Origin: Pseudomonas parafulva NBRC 16636 = DSM 17004
Lineage (GTDB): Bacteria > Pseudomonadota > Gammaproteobacteria > Pseudomonadales > Pseudomonadaceae
Assembly (NCBI RefSeq): GCF_000730645.1
Contig: NZ_BBIU01000002.1
Span: 1-64,000, forward strand
Length of the DNA: 64,000 nucleotides
Direction: 5' to 3'
The notes below the pieces were generated by a model, which ran no database searches, was not told the DNA's origin, and was given only the letters and a program-made list of their open reading frames with translations. The translations under genes were made by a program, and so were the position numbers. This document shows, piece after piece, positions 29,047-37,340 of this stretch (within the stretch, counting starts at the first letter, position 1; the number at the start of each line of letters is the position of its first letter).

Positions 29047-29049
29047 ACC

Positions 29050-29979
29050 ATGGCGCTTGCACGTGTTGCCCTACTGCTGCTGGCAGCGCTGGCGGGCCTC
29101 GCCCATGCCGGCGACCCGCCCAGCCTGCGCATTGGTTATCAAAAGGGCTCGATCAGCCTGGTGCTGGCCAAGCAGCACCAGTTGCTGGAACAGCGCTTCC
29201 CGAACACTCAGGTCCAGTGGCTGGAGTTTCCCGCGGGGCCGCAGATGCTCGAGGCGCTGAACATTGGCAGCCTGGACATTGGCGCCACCGGTGACATACC
29301 TCCGATCTTCGCCCAGGCAGCAGGGGCCGACCTGCTGTACATCGGGGCTGAGCCCGCCAAACCCCAGGCCGAAGTGATCCTGGTGCCCAACGGCAGCCCG
29401 ATTACCCAGGTGGCCGGGCTCAAGGGCAAGCGTATCGCCCTGCAGAAGGGGTCGAGTGCGCACAACCTGGTGCTGCGTGCGCTGGCAAAGGCAGGCTTGA
29501 GCACCCGCGACGTACAGTGGGTGTTCCTGGCCCCGGCTGACGCCCGCGCTGCCTTCGAGCGTGGCAGCGTGGATGCGTGGGCGATCTGGGACCCGTTCTA
29601 TTCGGCCATGGAACTTGAGGGCAAGGCGCGGCTGCTGGCCGACGGGCATGGGTTGGGCTTGAGTGGCCCCTTCATGCTGGGCGCCCGGGCCTATGTACAG
29701 GGCCACCCACGGTTCGTCGCGCAGGTGCTTGACCAAATCAGCCGTGCCGAGGCGCTGACCCGCAGCGACGAAGCCGGCAGCGTGCGGTTGCTGGCGGCGT
29801 TCATGGGCCTGCCGGAGGCGGTGGTGCAGCGCAGCTTCAGCCACCGGCCGCCATCACCGGTACTGCCGGTAAGTGACGCTTTGGCTGCGGCTCAGCAGAA
29901 AACGGCTGACCTGTTTTTCGAGCACAAACTGCTCCCGAAGCGGGTGCGGGTGGATGCATCGATTTGGCAAAGGCCATGA
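29050..29979 (+). CDS. Aliphatic-sulfonate-type ABC transporter substrate-binding protein
   Basis: A 309-aa SsuA/TauA-like periplasmic binding protein. It has a signal peptide (VALLLLAALAGLAHA-GD), then LRIGYQKGSISLVLAKQH, the loop LEALNIGSLDIGATGDIPPIFAQAAGADLLYIG, and the signature GKRIALQKGSSAHNLV. It starts 3 bases after the aldo-keto reductase stop with AAGGAA inside that gene's end. It binds sulfonates or similar anions for uptake, yet no permease or ATPase gene follows, so it must share an ABC transporter encoded elsewhere. It closes the LacI-controlled operon. Confidence 0.85.
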   Translation: MALARVALLLLAALAGLAHAGDPPSLRIGYQKGSISLVLAKQHQLLEQRFPNTQVQWLEFPAGPQMLEALNIGSLDIGATGDIPPIFAQAAGADLLYIGAEPAKPQAEVILVPNGSPITQVAGLKGKRIALQKGSSAHNLVLRALAKAGLSTRDVQWVFLAPADARAAFERGSVDAWAIWDPFYSAMELEGKARLLADGHGLGLSGPFMLGARAYVQGHPRFVAQVLDQISRAEALTRSDEAGSVRLLAAFMGLPEAVVQRSFSHRPPSPVLPVSDALAAAQQKTADLFFEHKLLPKRVRVDASIWQRP

Positions 29980-30045
29980 GGGATCGTGAGACTCGCGGGT
30001 ATTTCCAGTGTGGCTGTCGGAAAGTTCGGCGGTGCTCGCCTGCGA

Positions 30046-30609
30046 TCAGCCCCAGAAAACCAGGTAGATCTTGCAGGCCACCATGATGACCAGCAAACCC
30101 AGCACCACCCGCGCTAACCAGGGTTTGCTGGGTGGTGCGCCGTCCGGGAAGTGGTCAGCGGGGGTTGCCGGCAGTACGCCTTTGCGTTGCAGGCGCATTT
30201 CATGCAAGCGCTGGCGCATGCCGCGATGGCGTTTGCTGTTGATCACCAGCAAACCCAGCAGGGCCAGTGCCAGCACCGCCAGTTGCCCTGGGCCGGCGTA
30301 GCGAGTACCGAACAGGCTGGCGGCTACCAGCGCGGGCGCCAGCAGGCAAGGCACTACCAGCCAGATGCCCCAACGCAAACCCCGGATGAAGGCGAACTGA
30401 CCTGTGCACAGCAGTAGTACCAGGCCCAGCAGTACTGCCATGGCGTAGTTCCCGCTGTCAGGCACACCACGCAGATAACTGTGTTGCCAGAGCGCGATGC
30501 CGCTTCCTGACGCCAGCGCACAGAGCAAGAAGCCGCCCGCAAAGCTTGGGAAAAACCGCGCCATGAACGCGTCGAATTGGCCGCCGCTCAGCCGCCCTGG
30601 GTGTTTCAT
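30046..30609 (-). CDS. Hypothetical multi-pass membrane protein
   Basis: A 187-aa protein with about five hydrophobic segments (FAGGFLLCALASGSGIAL; AMAVLLGLVLLLCTGQFAF; GIWLVVPCLLAPALVAASLF; LAVLALALLGLLVI; VVLGLLVIMVACKIYLVFWG). A basic cytoplasmic loop (NSKRHRGMRQRLHEMRLQRKG) lies before the last segment. AGGAG precedes the start. No family is recognised; it stands alone between the sulfur operon and the cupin gene. Confidence 0.65.
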   Translation of the reverse strand: MKHPGRLSGGQFDAFMARFFPSFAGGFLLCALASGSGIALWQHSYLRGVPDSGNYAMAVLLGLVLLLCTGQFAFIRGLRWGIWLVVPCLLAPALVAASLFGTRYAGPGQLAVLALALLGLLVINSKRHRGMRQRLHEMRLQRKGVLPATPADHFPDGAPPSKPWLARVVLGLLVIMVACKIYLVFWG

Positions 30610-30739
30610 CGCAACGCTCCTTGTCAGTGATTCAGGCTGTCATTGCCTGGATACAGGGCGCGAACAATAGCAGATTATGCGTTTGTGCCCGAAACCCCTG
30701 CTGCACTGCCAAGGACGCTCAGCCTGATGCCGAGACAAG

Positions 30740-31105
30740 TCACGCGCTGGCGGGCAAGAGGATCACAAAATTCTTTTTCATGTTTTCGAGCACCGTCCAT
30801 TTGCCCTTGGCGCCTGGTTCGATAATGAACGTGTCGCCAGCGGCGAGTGTGACCGGGGCGCAACCCTCGAGCTCGATCACGCAGCGCCCACCCAGAACGT
30901 GGCAGAACTCCCAGACTTTGTAGTCGATGCGCCAGGCGCCGATGCTGGCTTCCCACTCCCCGGAAATGCGACCTTGCTGTTCATCGTGATAGTACTTGGA
31001 GGTCAGCGTGTGGGGGTCACCTTCCAGGACTTCTTCGAAAAAGGGAAGGTCGCGCACCGGTTGGATATCCAGGTCGCGGAATACGGTCAGCGTCTTGTTC
31101 ATCAT
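30740..31105 (-). CDS. Cupin-domain protein
   Basis: A 121-aa single-domain cupin (DUF861-like), with the barrel segments YKVWEFCHVLGGRCVIELEGCAPVTLAAGDTFIIEPGAKGKWTVLENMKKNFVIL. Metal-binding histidines are few (one in EFCHVL), as in the ethanolamine-utilisation-type cupins. Its ATG overlaps the upstream acetyltransferase stop (TAATG), so the two are co-translated. Likely role: small-molecule binding or modification; substrate unknown. Confidence 0.78.
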   Translation of the reverse strand: MMNKTLTVFRDLDIQPVRDLPFFEEVLEGDPHTLTSKYYHDEQQGRISGEWEASIGAWRIDYKVWEFCHVLGGRCVIELEGCAPVTLAAGDTFIIEPGAKGKWTVLENMKKNFVILLPASA

Positions 31106-31692
31106 TATTTCTCGAGCAGGTTGTGGGTAGGGCGATACATCAAGTAGGCGTCACCGGTTACGCCCAGCATCGGGTGCGCAACGATCTGGCAGGTTTTAAC
31201 AACCTGGAAGCCATGGCGTTCATAGAACCGGCGTGCGCCGTGGTTTTCTGCATAATCGATCAGGCATAGCCCCTCCAGCCCGGCAGCATCGGCGCGCTGC
31301 TGGGCATGGCGAAGAAACTGCACGCCAAGCCCTTGGCCGCGCCAGGCCTCATCCAGGGCCAGGCTGGAGATGTACAAGGTGTTGGGTATTTCCATGTCGG
31401 CATAAGGCGCAAGCACCGGGTCGGTCTCGACATGCCCGTCAGGCGTGGCGTGCAATGCATAGCTGTGCATCATGCCGATGACGCGCCCTGCGTCGGTGGC
31501 CATCAGGCAGTTCTTGTAGGAGAAGTCGCCCTGCTCCCGGGCATAGCGGGCCGCACCGACACTGAGCAGTGCTTCACCCGGTGCGGCAAGCTTGCTCCAT
31601 ATGTAATCGGCCATGCCCTCTGAGGTCAGTTGAAAGAAGCGCGCGATATCGTGCGCATCCGAGGCTTGAGCGGGTCTGAATTCGATGGGCAT
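31105..31692 (-). CDS. GNAT-family N-acetyltransferase
   Basis: A 195-aa GNAT protein. The acetyl-CoA pyrophosphate-binding loop is DEAWRGQGLGVQFLRHAQQRA (Q/RxxGxG/A pattern), followed by the FYERHGFQVVKT motif near the end. GGAG lies 8 bases before the ATG. It acetylates an unknown small molecule or protein amine. It forms a coupled two-gene operon with the cupin gene downstream. Confidence 0.82.
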   Translation of the reverse strand: MPIEFRPAQASDAHDIARFFQLTSEGMADYIWSKLAAPGEALLSVGAARYAREQGDFSYKNCLMATDAGRVIGMMHSYALHATPDGHVETDPVLAPYADMEIPNTLYISSLALDEAWRGQGLGVQFLRHAQQRADAAGLEGLCLIDYAENHGARRFYERHGFQVVKTCQIVAHPMLGVTGDAYLMYRPTHNLLEK

Positions 31693-32137
31693 GCAAGGTG
31701 CTCCCGTGGCATCGGGTGGTTAGTTTCTAAAGGGTTACGCCTTTGGCAAGGTGGCAGATTAGGAGGTTGGAAACGTTGCCATCATGCTCTGGGCGAACAC
31801 TGTCAACACAAGGTGCGACGTTGGCTTCCTGCTCCGACCTTTACCTGGGATGCCTTCAAGGGTGTACAGAATGGCGTGTCTATTTTTGACAAGGGCACGT
31901 CCTCTCAAGGCGATAGAGGCCCCTCTTGGCGGGCCATAATTCACATAACGGCTTACTGCGCGCTATCGGTAAGCCGCTGCACTATCTGCGAGTAAGCAGC
32001 CTCGTCTCATAATTCCAACGCTGCAGCGCCCCGCACCGGCCCGCCGGTAGCACCTCATAACTATAAATTTCCAATCACACTCAACGCCGCGCTGCGACTG
32101 TGCGGATTGCGTTCGCGCACCTTTTGAGACGACTGCC
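31693..32137. other. Intergenic region between GNAT and EamA genes
   Basis: This 445-base stretch should contain the divergent promoters of the acetyltransferase and EamA genes. A 121-codon open frame across it has no ribosome site or recognisable product and is rejected. I see no RNA gene, repeat or strong operator. Confidence 0.4.
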
Positions 32138-33040
32138 ATGATCGCTACTTCTGTTTCTGCGGCCGGTGTTGCCCCCGGTCATCGTAATGCACTGCTCTGG
32201 GCGCATATCGCTGCCTTGCTGTTCGGCCTTACCGGTATCCTCGGGGCGTTGATCCTGGCAGACGCCAGTATCATCACCTTTGGCCGGGCGACCTTTGCCT
32301 TCATTGCGCTGGGTTTCGTTGCGGGCCTTAAAGGGACGCGTCTACTCGACGCCCTGACCTGGCGCAACGTGCCCGTGCTCGGCCTTACCGGCACGTTGTT
32401 GGCAGCACACTGGGTGACATTCTTCATTGCCGTAAAGGTCGGAGGGGTAGCGGTAGCCACGCTCGGTTTCGCCAGCTTCCCGGCCTTCATTGCCCTCATT
32501 GACCTGCTGTTCTTCCGCGAACGCATCAGCCGTAGCGAAGGGCTTTTACTGCTGATGGTAACGGCTGGCCTGGTACTGGTGGTGCCTACGTTCGACCTGC
32601 TCAACGAGGGTACTGTCGGGCTGATCTGGGGGCTGGGCTCGGGCGTTTCATTCGCGTTGCTGGCAGTGGTGAACCGGCGGCACACCACGCACATGAAAGC
32701 CTTGCAGGTGGCATTCTGGCAGAACGTTGTGGTTGCCCTGCTGATGGTGCCCTTCGCGTTTGATCATCTGCCGGCTATCGGTCTGCATGCACAGGACTGG
32801 ATGTACCTGGCGCTGCTCGGCGTGTTCTGCACCGGGCTTTCGCAGGTTCTCTTCGTCAAGAGTCTGGAGGGTTTGCAAGCTCGCACCGCGGGCATGATCA
32901 TCGCCCTGGAGCCCGTTTACGCCATCCTTGGCGCGTGGTGGCTGTTCGAGGATGAGCCATCGCTGCGCATGGCTGCAGGGGCATTGCTGGTTGTTCTGGC
33001 AACAGTACTCGGTGCGCGCTGCAAGCCTACCCCCCATTAA
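32138..33040 (+). CDS. EamA/DMT-family transporter
   Basis: A 300-aa protein with ten predicted membrane segments arranged as two EamA repeats (ALLWAHIAALLFGLTGILGALIL... and ...GLIWGLGSGVSFALLAVVNRR...). The second repeat ends in the typical ALEPVYAILGAWWLFEDEPSLRMAAGALLVVLATVLGA. It is a drug/metabolite exporter or amino-acid exporter of unknown substrate. It converges with the AraC-type regulator on the other strand. Confidence 0.83.
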   Translation: MIATSVSAAGVAPGHRNALLWAHIAALLFGLTGILGALILADASIITFGRATFAFIALGFVAGLKGTRLLDALTWRNVPVLGLTGTLLAAHWVTFFIAVKVGGVAVATLGFASFPAFIALIDLLFFRERISRSEGLLLLMVTAGLVLVVPTFDLLNEGTVGLIWGLGSGVSFALLAVVNRRHTTHMKALQVAFWQNVVVALLMVPFAFDHLPAIGLHAQDWMYLALLGVFCTGLSQVLFVKSLEGLQARTAGMIIALEPVYAILGAWWLFEDEPSLRMAAGALLVVLATVLGARCKPTPH

Positions 33041-33091
33041 CGCCGCGAACCGGGCACTGAGCCCCAGGTGCGCTGTTGATGGGGCCGGGGC

Positions 33092-34132
33092 TCACTTCAC
33101 TTCACGCTGCATGCTTTTAATGCACCCAAAGCGTTTTTCCTTGGAAGGGCTGTAGCCGAAGAATGCCGTATAGCATTTGCTGAAATGGCTCGCCGAAACG
33201 AAGCCGCAGGCGATTGCCACACTCAGTAGTGGCAGCTCTGAGTACTGCAGCAGGCGGCGGCTTTCGGTAATGCGCAGCTCCATATAGTACCGAACTGGGG
33301 TAGTGCCCAGTTGGTGCTGAAACAGGCGGCCTATCTGCCGCTTCGAACGGCCTACATAGCTGGCCAGCTGATCCTGGCTCAAGGGCTCTTCAAGGTTGGC
33401 GCTCATCAGGTTGATGGCCTCGCGCAAAGGCTCGCTGATGTTCGCATGGGGAGCGGGGCTGGCGCGGCGGTAGCGCGACGCCTCGAAAGCCAGGATCGCG
33501 GTGATGCCGTCGGTGAGTTGCGTACCCCGTTTCGTGCCCAGCCATTCGAGCACCATATTGAACGCGCCGGCAGGGCTGGCAGCGCTCAAGCGGTCCCGGT
33601 CCACCACGAAGCTCTCGGAGCTGACATGGCTGCGCGGCGCTGTCTCGGCCACTGCGGCCCGGTGCTCTGGGTGCACGGTGCAGCGGTAGCCATCCAGCAG
33701 GCCGGCCTGGCTCATGAACCATGCACCATTCCAAAGCCCTGCAAGTGCGACGCCTTTGTGCGCGAGCGCCTGCAGCCAACCCGTCAATTGCACCGAAGCG
33801 ACCAGTGGGGTGCGCAACCCTGCGCAGATCACCAGTAAGTCGAGTGGCTGCTGAAGGCCTGCGGTGATGGCTGCTGCGGGGCAGATCACAATGCCCAGGT
33901 CGCTGGTGACGGCGGCCCCGTCAACACTGAAGGTGCTGCTGGCGCAACTTCCGGGCTGGATCAGGTTGGCGGTGACGAGTGTATCCAGCGCCTGCGTGAA
34001 CGCAGGAAGGGAAAAGTGCTCAAGCAGCAGGAAGCCAACCTGCGTCTGCTGCCTGACACCAGCATCGACCGGGGGCGTGAAGCGTGAGTTGTGACCGCTG
34101 AGGGTATTGCTGAAGTTGCGCGTCGGGTTCAC
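33092..34132 (-). CDS. GlxA-type AraC-family regulator (DJ-1/PfpI + AraC HTH)
   Basis: A 346-aa regulator. Residues about 30-210 are a class-I glutamine-amidotransferase-like domain (VGFLLLEHFSLPAFTQALDTL, LAGLWNGAWFMSQAGLLDGYRCTVHPEH); the usual catalytic cysteine is absent, as in other regulators of this type. The C-terminal AraC helix-turn-helix pair is intact (EEPLSQDQLASYVGRSKRQIGRLFQ, LLSVAIACGFVSASHFSKCYTAFFGYSP). Relatives (ArgR, GbdR, CdhR) respond to arginine, glycine betaine or carnitine. It faces away from the flavin oxidase gene 413 bases off, so it may activate the adjacent catabolic operon. Start is a GTG at 34132. Confidence 0.83.
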   Translation of the reverse strand: MNPTRNFSNTLSGHNSRFTPPVDAGVRQQTQVGFLLLEHFSLPAFTQALDTLVTANLIQPGSCASSTFSVDGAAVTSDLGIVICPAAAITAGLQQPLDLLVICAGLRTPLVASVQLTGWLQALAHKGVALAGLWNGAWFMSQAGLLDGYRCTVHPEHRAAVAETAPRSHVSSESFVVDRDRLSAASPAGAFNMVLEWLGTKRGTQLTDGITAILAFEASRYRRASPAPHANISEPLREAINLMSANLEEPLSQDQLASYVGRSKRQIGRLFQHQLGTTPVRYYMELRITESRRLLQYSELPLLSVAIACGFVSASHFSKCYTAFFGYSPSKEKRFGCIKSMQREVK

Positions 34133-34545
34133 GGCGGATTTCTCGAATATTCAAGGCGGGTTAAACGCACTGGCAGAGGGTGCTAGGGCAGGCAGCGGCT
34201 AATGTATACCAAAGATAGACAATGAATACAGTAGATGGGTATGGAGCCTGCGGCGGTATTTAAAACGTGGGTATCCGGTAGCGTTCAGGCGTAAATAGAC
34301 ATGATTGAGTCGCTAACAGACGTGCCGCGCGCGTGCGGCTGTGAGCGGTATCGAAAGCAGAAAAATATCTGTAGACACACTGTCTAACGCTGCCTATATT
34401 CAGTATACAGACTGTAGACATAGCGCCATCGCACGACCTCCGCGAGCTTCGATAACTCGGGCCGTGCAGGCTCGGTTCACCGATTGCCACGTGATCGCGA
34501 GGCGGGATGAGGAACAGGCGCTAACAACAACAACTGGTTCCTGAA
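34133..34545. other. Divergent regulatory region of the catabolic island
   Basis: No gene is evident in this AT-richer stretch. It holds two GTATAC cores (34204-34209 and 34403-34408), a perfect 6-3-6 inverted repeat TAGACA-CAC-TGTCTA (34372-34386) and another GTAGACA at 34414-34420. The same word classes recur in the 40.56-41.04 kb regulatory region, suggesting shared regulators. Confidence 0.5.
34372..34386. promoter_or_regulatory. TAGACA-CAC-TGTCTA inverted repeat
   Basis: A perfect 6-3-6 inverted repeat about 160 bases before the flavin oxidase start. Related half-sites occur at 34414-34420 and, near the GntR gene, at 40569-40575 and 40604-40609. It is a candidate operator for the GlxA-type or GntR-type regulator. 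Confidence 0.45.
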
Positions 34546-35865
34546 ATGATAAAAATAAGTTCGTTGCCCGCTGACGACACAACATGCGGCTGGTACCACC
34601 TCAGTAAAGGGCGGCAGATCAAGCTCCCGCATACCGGCCACACCCATGCTCGCTGGGTGGTGGTGGGTGCTGGCTTTACGGGCCTGGCCGCTGCTCGGCA
34701 ATTGGCATTGCATTTTCCGGACGACCAAGTCGTTCTGCTGGAGGCCCAGGAGGTGGGTTACGGCTCGTCTGGGCGTAACGCCGGCTTTGCCATCGACCTG
34801 CCGCACGATATCGGCGCCGAAGACTACATCGGTGACATTGGCATTGCCCGTACCACCCTCAAGCTCAATATCAGTGGCCAGTCGTTGCTCAAGGACCTGG
34901 TGGAGCGTTACCAGATCGACTGCCAGATGAAGCATTGCGGCAAATACCAGGCGGCCGTCGAGCCGCGCGGTATCGCGGTGCTGGAAGCCTATCGACGGGG
35001 CCTGGACAAACTCGAACAGCCCTATCAGATGATCGAGGCGGATGAGTTGCCTGAGCACATCGGCACCCACTTCTATCGCAAGGCGCTGTTCACACCAGGT
35101 ACCTCGCTGGTGCAACCGTCGGCACTGGTCAAAGGCCTGGCAGATCACCTGCCCGCCAACGTCACGTTGTACGAACACACGCCGATCACCGACGTCGCCT
35201 ATGGCGCTCAGACCGTGCTCAAGCATGCCAACGGATCGATTACCGCCGACAAGCTGGTGCTCACTACCAATGCCTTTGGCATGAGCTTCGGGTTCCTGAA
35301 AGGGCGCATGTTGCCGGTGTTCACCTACGCCAGCCTGACCCGGGTAATGACCGATGAGGAACAAGCGCGCCTGGGCGGCAAGCCTTATTGGGGCGTGATC
35401 CCTGCAGACCCGTTCGGCACCACGGTGCGGCGTACGCCGGACAACCGCCTGCTCATTCGTAACAGCTTCAGTTTCAACCCGGATGGCCGCGCAAACCGCA
35501 AGTTCATCGACAGGTTCGCGGCCCGTCATCGCGACGCCTTCACGCGTCGTTTCCCGATGTTGCCCAACGTGCCGTTCGAATACACCTGGGGCGGCGCCCT
35601 GGCCATGTCGCGTAACCACATGGGGTTTTTTGGCGAACTGGCGCCAAACGTGTACGGCGCCCTGTGCTGCAACGGCCTGGGTGTGACCCGGGGCACGGCC
35701 ACCGGAAAACTGTTGGCCGACTGGCTGGCGGGGGAGCACAACGAGCTCATCGACTTCGTGCGCAAGACGCCCGGGCCCAATGCCAACCCGCCCGCACCCC
35801 TCATGTCGCTGGGCTTGAACATGAACCTCAGGTGGGGGCAATACCGGGCGGGCAAGGAGAGCTGA
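34546..35865 (+). CDS. PuuB/OrdL-like FAD-dependent amine oxidoreductase
   Basis: A 439-aa DAO-family flavoenzyme. The FAD-binding motif VVVGAGFTGLAAARQLALHFP is at about 41-61, followed by GYGSSGRNAGFAIDLPHD; the C-terminal flavin contact CCNGLGVTRGTATGKLLADWL is near 376-396. It most resembles gamma-glutamylputrescine oxidase (PuuB) and would oxidise a secondary amine or amino acid to an imine. In the proposed pathway it would oxidise D-hydroxyproline or a proline derivative. It is the first gene of a run with an MFS carrier, a DapA-like enzyme and an aldehyde dehydrogenase. No strong ribosome site is seen before the ATG. Confidence 0.82.
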   Translation: MIKISSLPADDTTCGWYHLSKGRQIKLPHTGHTHARWVVVGAGFTGLAAARQLALHFPDDQVVLLEAQEVGYGSSGRNAGFAIDLPHDIGAEDYIGDIGIARTTLKLNISGQSLLKDLVERYQIDCQMKHCGKYQAAVEPRGIAVLEAYRRGLDKLEQPYQMIEADELPEHIGTHFYRKALFTPGTSLVQPSALVKGLADHLPANVTLYEHTPITDVAYGAQTVLKHANGSITADKLVLTTNAFGMSFGFLKGRMLPVFTYASLTRVMTDEEQARLGGKPYWGVIPADPFGTTVRRTPDNRLLIRNSFSFNPDGRANRKFIDRFAARHRDAFTRRFPMLPNVPFEYTWGGALAMSRNHMGFFGELAPNVYGALCCNGLGVTRGTATGKLLADWLAGEHNELIDFVRKTPGPNANPPAPLMSLGLNMNLRWGQYRAGKES

Positions 35866-35948
35866 GCCCTTTCAATGCCTTGAATGCCGTGGCCGGCCTT
35901 GGCCGCTGGCTGAACAGGTCGGCACTACAGCGGTAGCAGGAGAAAATA

Positions 35949-37277
35949 ATGACAAACTCTGATGTATCGATTGAAGACGTTCCTATCAGCCGCTTTCACC
36001 AGTTGCTGACGGTCAGGTCCGGCGGCGGTTCGTTCGTGGACGGCTATGTCCTGAGCATTATTGGCGTGGCTATGTCACAGATGTCCGTGGGCCTGGGGCT
36101 GACCAGTTTCTGGCAGGGCATGATTGCGGCCTCCGCCCTGATGGGTATCTTCTTCGGCGGGTTTTGCGGCGGGTGGTTGACTGACCGGTTTGGTCGCAAA
36201 CGGGTCTTTTTCGTCGGGCCCACCTTCTTCATCCTCGCTTCATTGGCCCAGCTTTGGGTCGACTCGGCGCTCGCGCTGTTCCTTTTGCGCTTCGCGATCG
36301 GTATTGCAGTCGGGATTGAATACCCGGTGGCGACTTCGCTGTTGGTGGAGTTTTTGCCCAAGAAAAGCCGTGGCCCACGGCTGGCGACGCTGACGGTGCT
36401 GTGGTTCGCAGGCGCCGCAACGGCCTACATGACCGGTGAGACCATTCTGCTGCAGGGTGGGGAAGATGCGTGGCGCCTGGTGCTGGCCAGTGCCGCCGTG
36501 GTCGGCGCCGTGTTGTTTGCGCTGCGCCTGGGCACCCCCGAATCACCGCGGTGGTTGATCAGCAAAGGCAGAACCGCAGAGGCCGAGCAGGTCATCAAAA
36601 AGGTGTATGGCCAGGCGTTCTCGCTGCGCAACCTGCCCGAAGAGCCCAAGACCCGCAAGCTCTCGTTCCTTAGCCTGCTGCACTCGGGTTACGGCAAGCG
36701 CATGTTGTTCGTCACGATGTTCTGGACCTGCTCGGTGATCCCGGTATTCGCGGTTTATGCATTCGCGCCGAAGGTGCTGGGTGCGCTCAACCTCAAAGGT
36801 GAGTGGGCGTCGATAGGCTCTGTGGCCATCACCAGCCTCTTCGTGGTCGGCTGCATCATCGCCACCCGTTTGCTCAACACCTTGGGCCGACGCACCACAC
36901 TGCTGCACAGCTTTCTGTGGTCGGGGCTGGCGCTGCTTGGCCTGGGTGCCTGCAGTGCCGGCTCCGAGATGCTGATTTTGGTGCTGTTCGGTGCGTACGC
37001 CTTGTTCATTGGCGGCGCCCAGGTACTGCAACTGGTCTACCCCAACGAGTTGTTCCCGACCGAGATCCGCGCTGGCGCAGTAGGCGTGGGTACCTCCCTG
37101 TCTCGCGTAGGGGCGGCGGTGGGCACCTGGCTCGTGCCAATTGGCCTCGACACCTATGGCATCGGCGCAACGATGTACGCAGCGGCGGGGGTTACGTTCA
37201 TCGGCCTGGCGTTCTCGTACGCACTGGCGCCTGAGACGCGCTCCATGAACCTGCAGCAGGCGGCGTCACTCGCTTGA
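35949..37277 (+). CDS. MFS transporter (AAHS/sugar-porter-like)
   Basis: A 442-aa 12-segment major facilitator. The loop 2-3 motif is present as GGWLTDRFGRKRVFF and the loop 8-9 counterpart as ATRLLNTLGRRTTLL; FAIGIAVGIEYPVATSLLVEFLPKKSRG is a typical family signature. It should import an aromatic or organic acid or amino acid by proton symport. CAGGAG precedes the ATG by 7 bases. It lies between the flavin oxidase and DapA-like genes, so it likely carries the same substrate or an intermediate. Confidence 0.85.
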   Translation: MTNSDVSIEDVPISRFHQLLTVRSGGGSFVDGYVLSIIGVAMSQMSVGLGLTSFWQGMIAASALMGIFFGGFCGGWLTDRFGRKRVFFVGPTFFILASLAQLWVDSALALFLLRFAIGIAVGIEYPVATSLLVEFLPKKSRGPRLATLTVLWFAGAATAYMTGETILLQGGEDAWRLVLASAAVVGAVLFALRLGTPESPRWLISKGRTAEAEQVIKKVYGQAFSLRNLPEEPKTRKLSFLSLLHSGYGKRMLFVTMFWTCSVIPVFAVYAFAPKVLGALNLKGEWASIGSVAITSLFVVGCIIATRLLNTLGRRTTLLHSFLWSGLALLGLGACSAGSEMLILVLFGAYALFIGGAQVLQLVYPNELFPTEIRAGAVGVGTSLSRVGAAVGTWLVPIGLDTYGIGATMYAAAGVTFIGLAFSYALAPETRSMNLQQAASLA

Positions 37278-37340
37278 CCCAGCCAAGCCGCGGCGTGCGT
37301 GCGTCGTGGTTTTAATCCAACGACATACTGGAGATATACC

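Noticed and set aside
31630..31995. 121-codon plus-strand frame in the GNAT-EamA gap
   Set aside because: No ribosome site, composition unlike neighbouring genes and overlap with the GNAT 5' end.
34477..35841. 454-codon minus-strand frame across the flavin oxidase gene
   Set aside because: Antisense shadow with no recognisable domain; the plus strand has an intact FAD motif.
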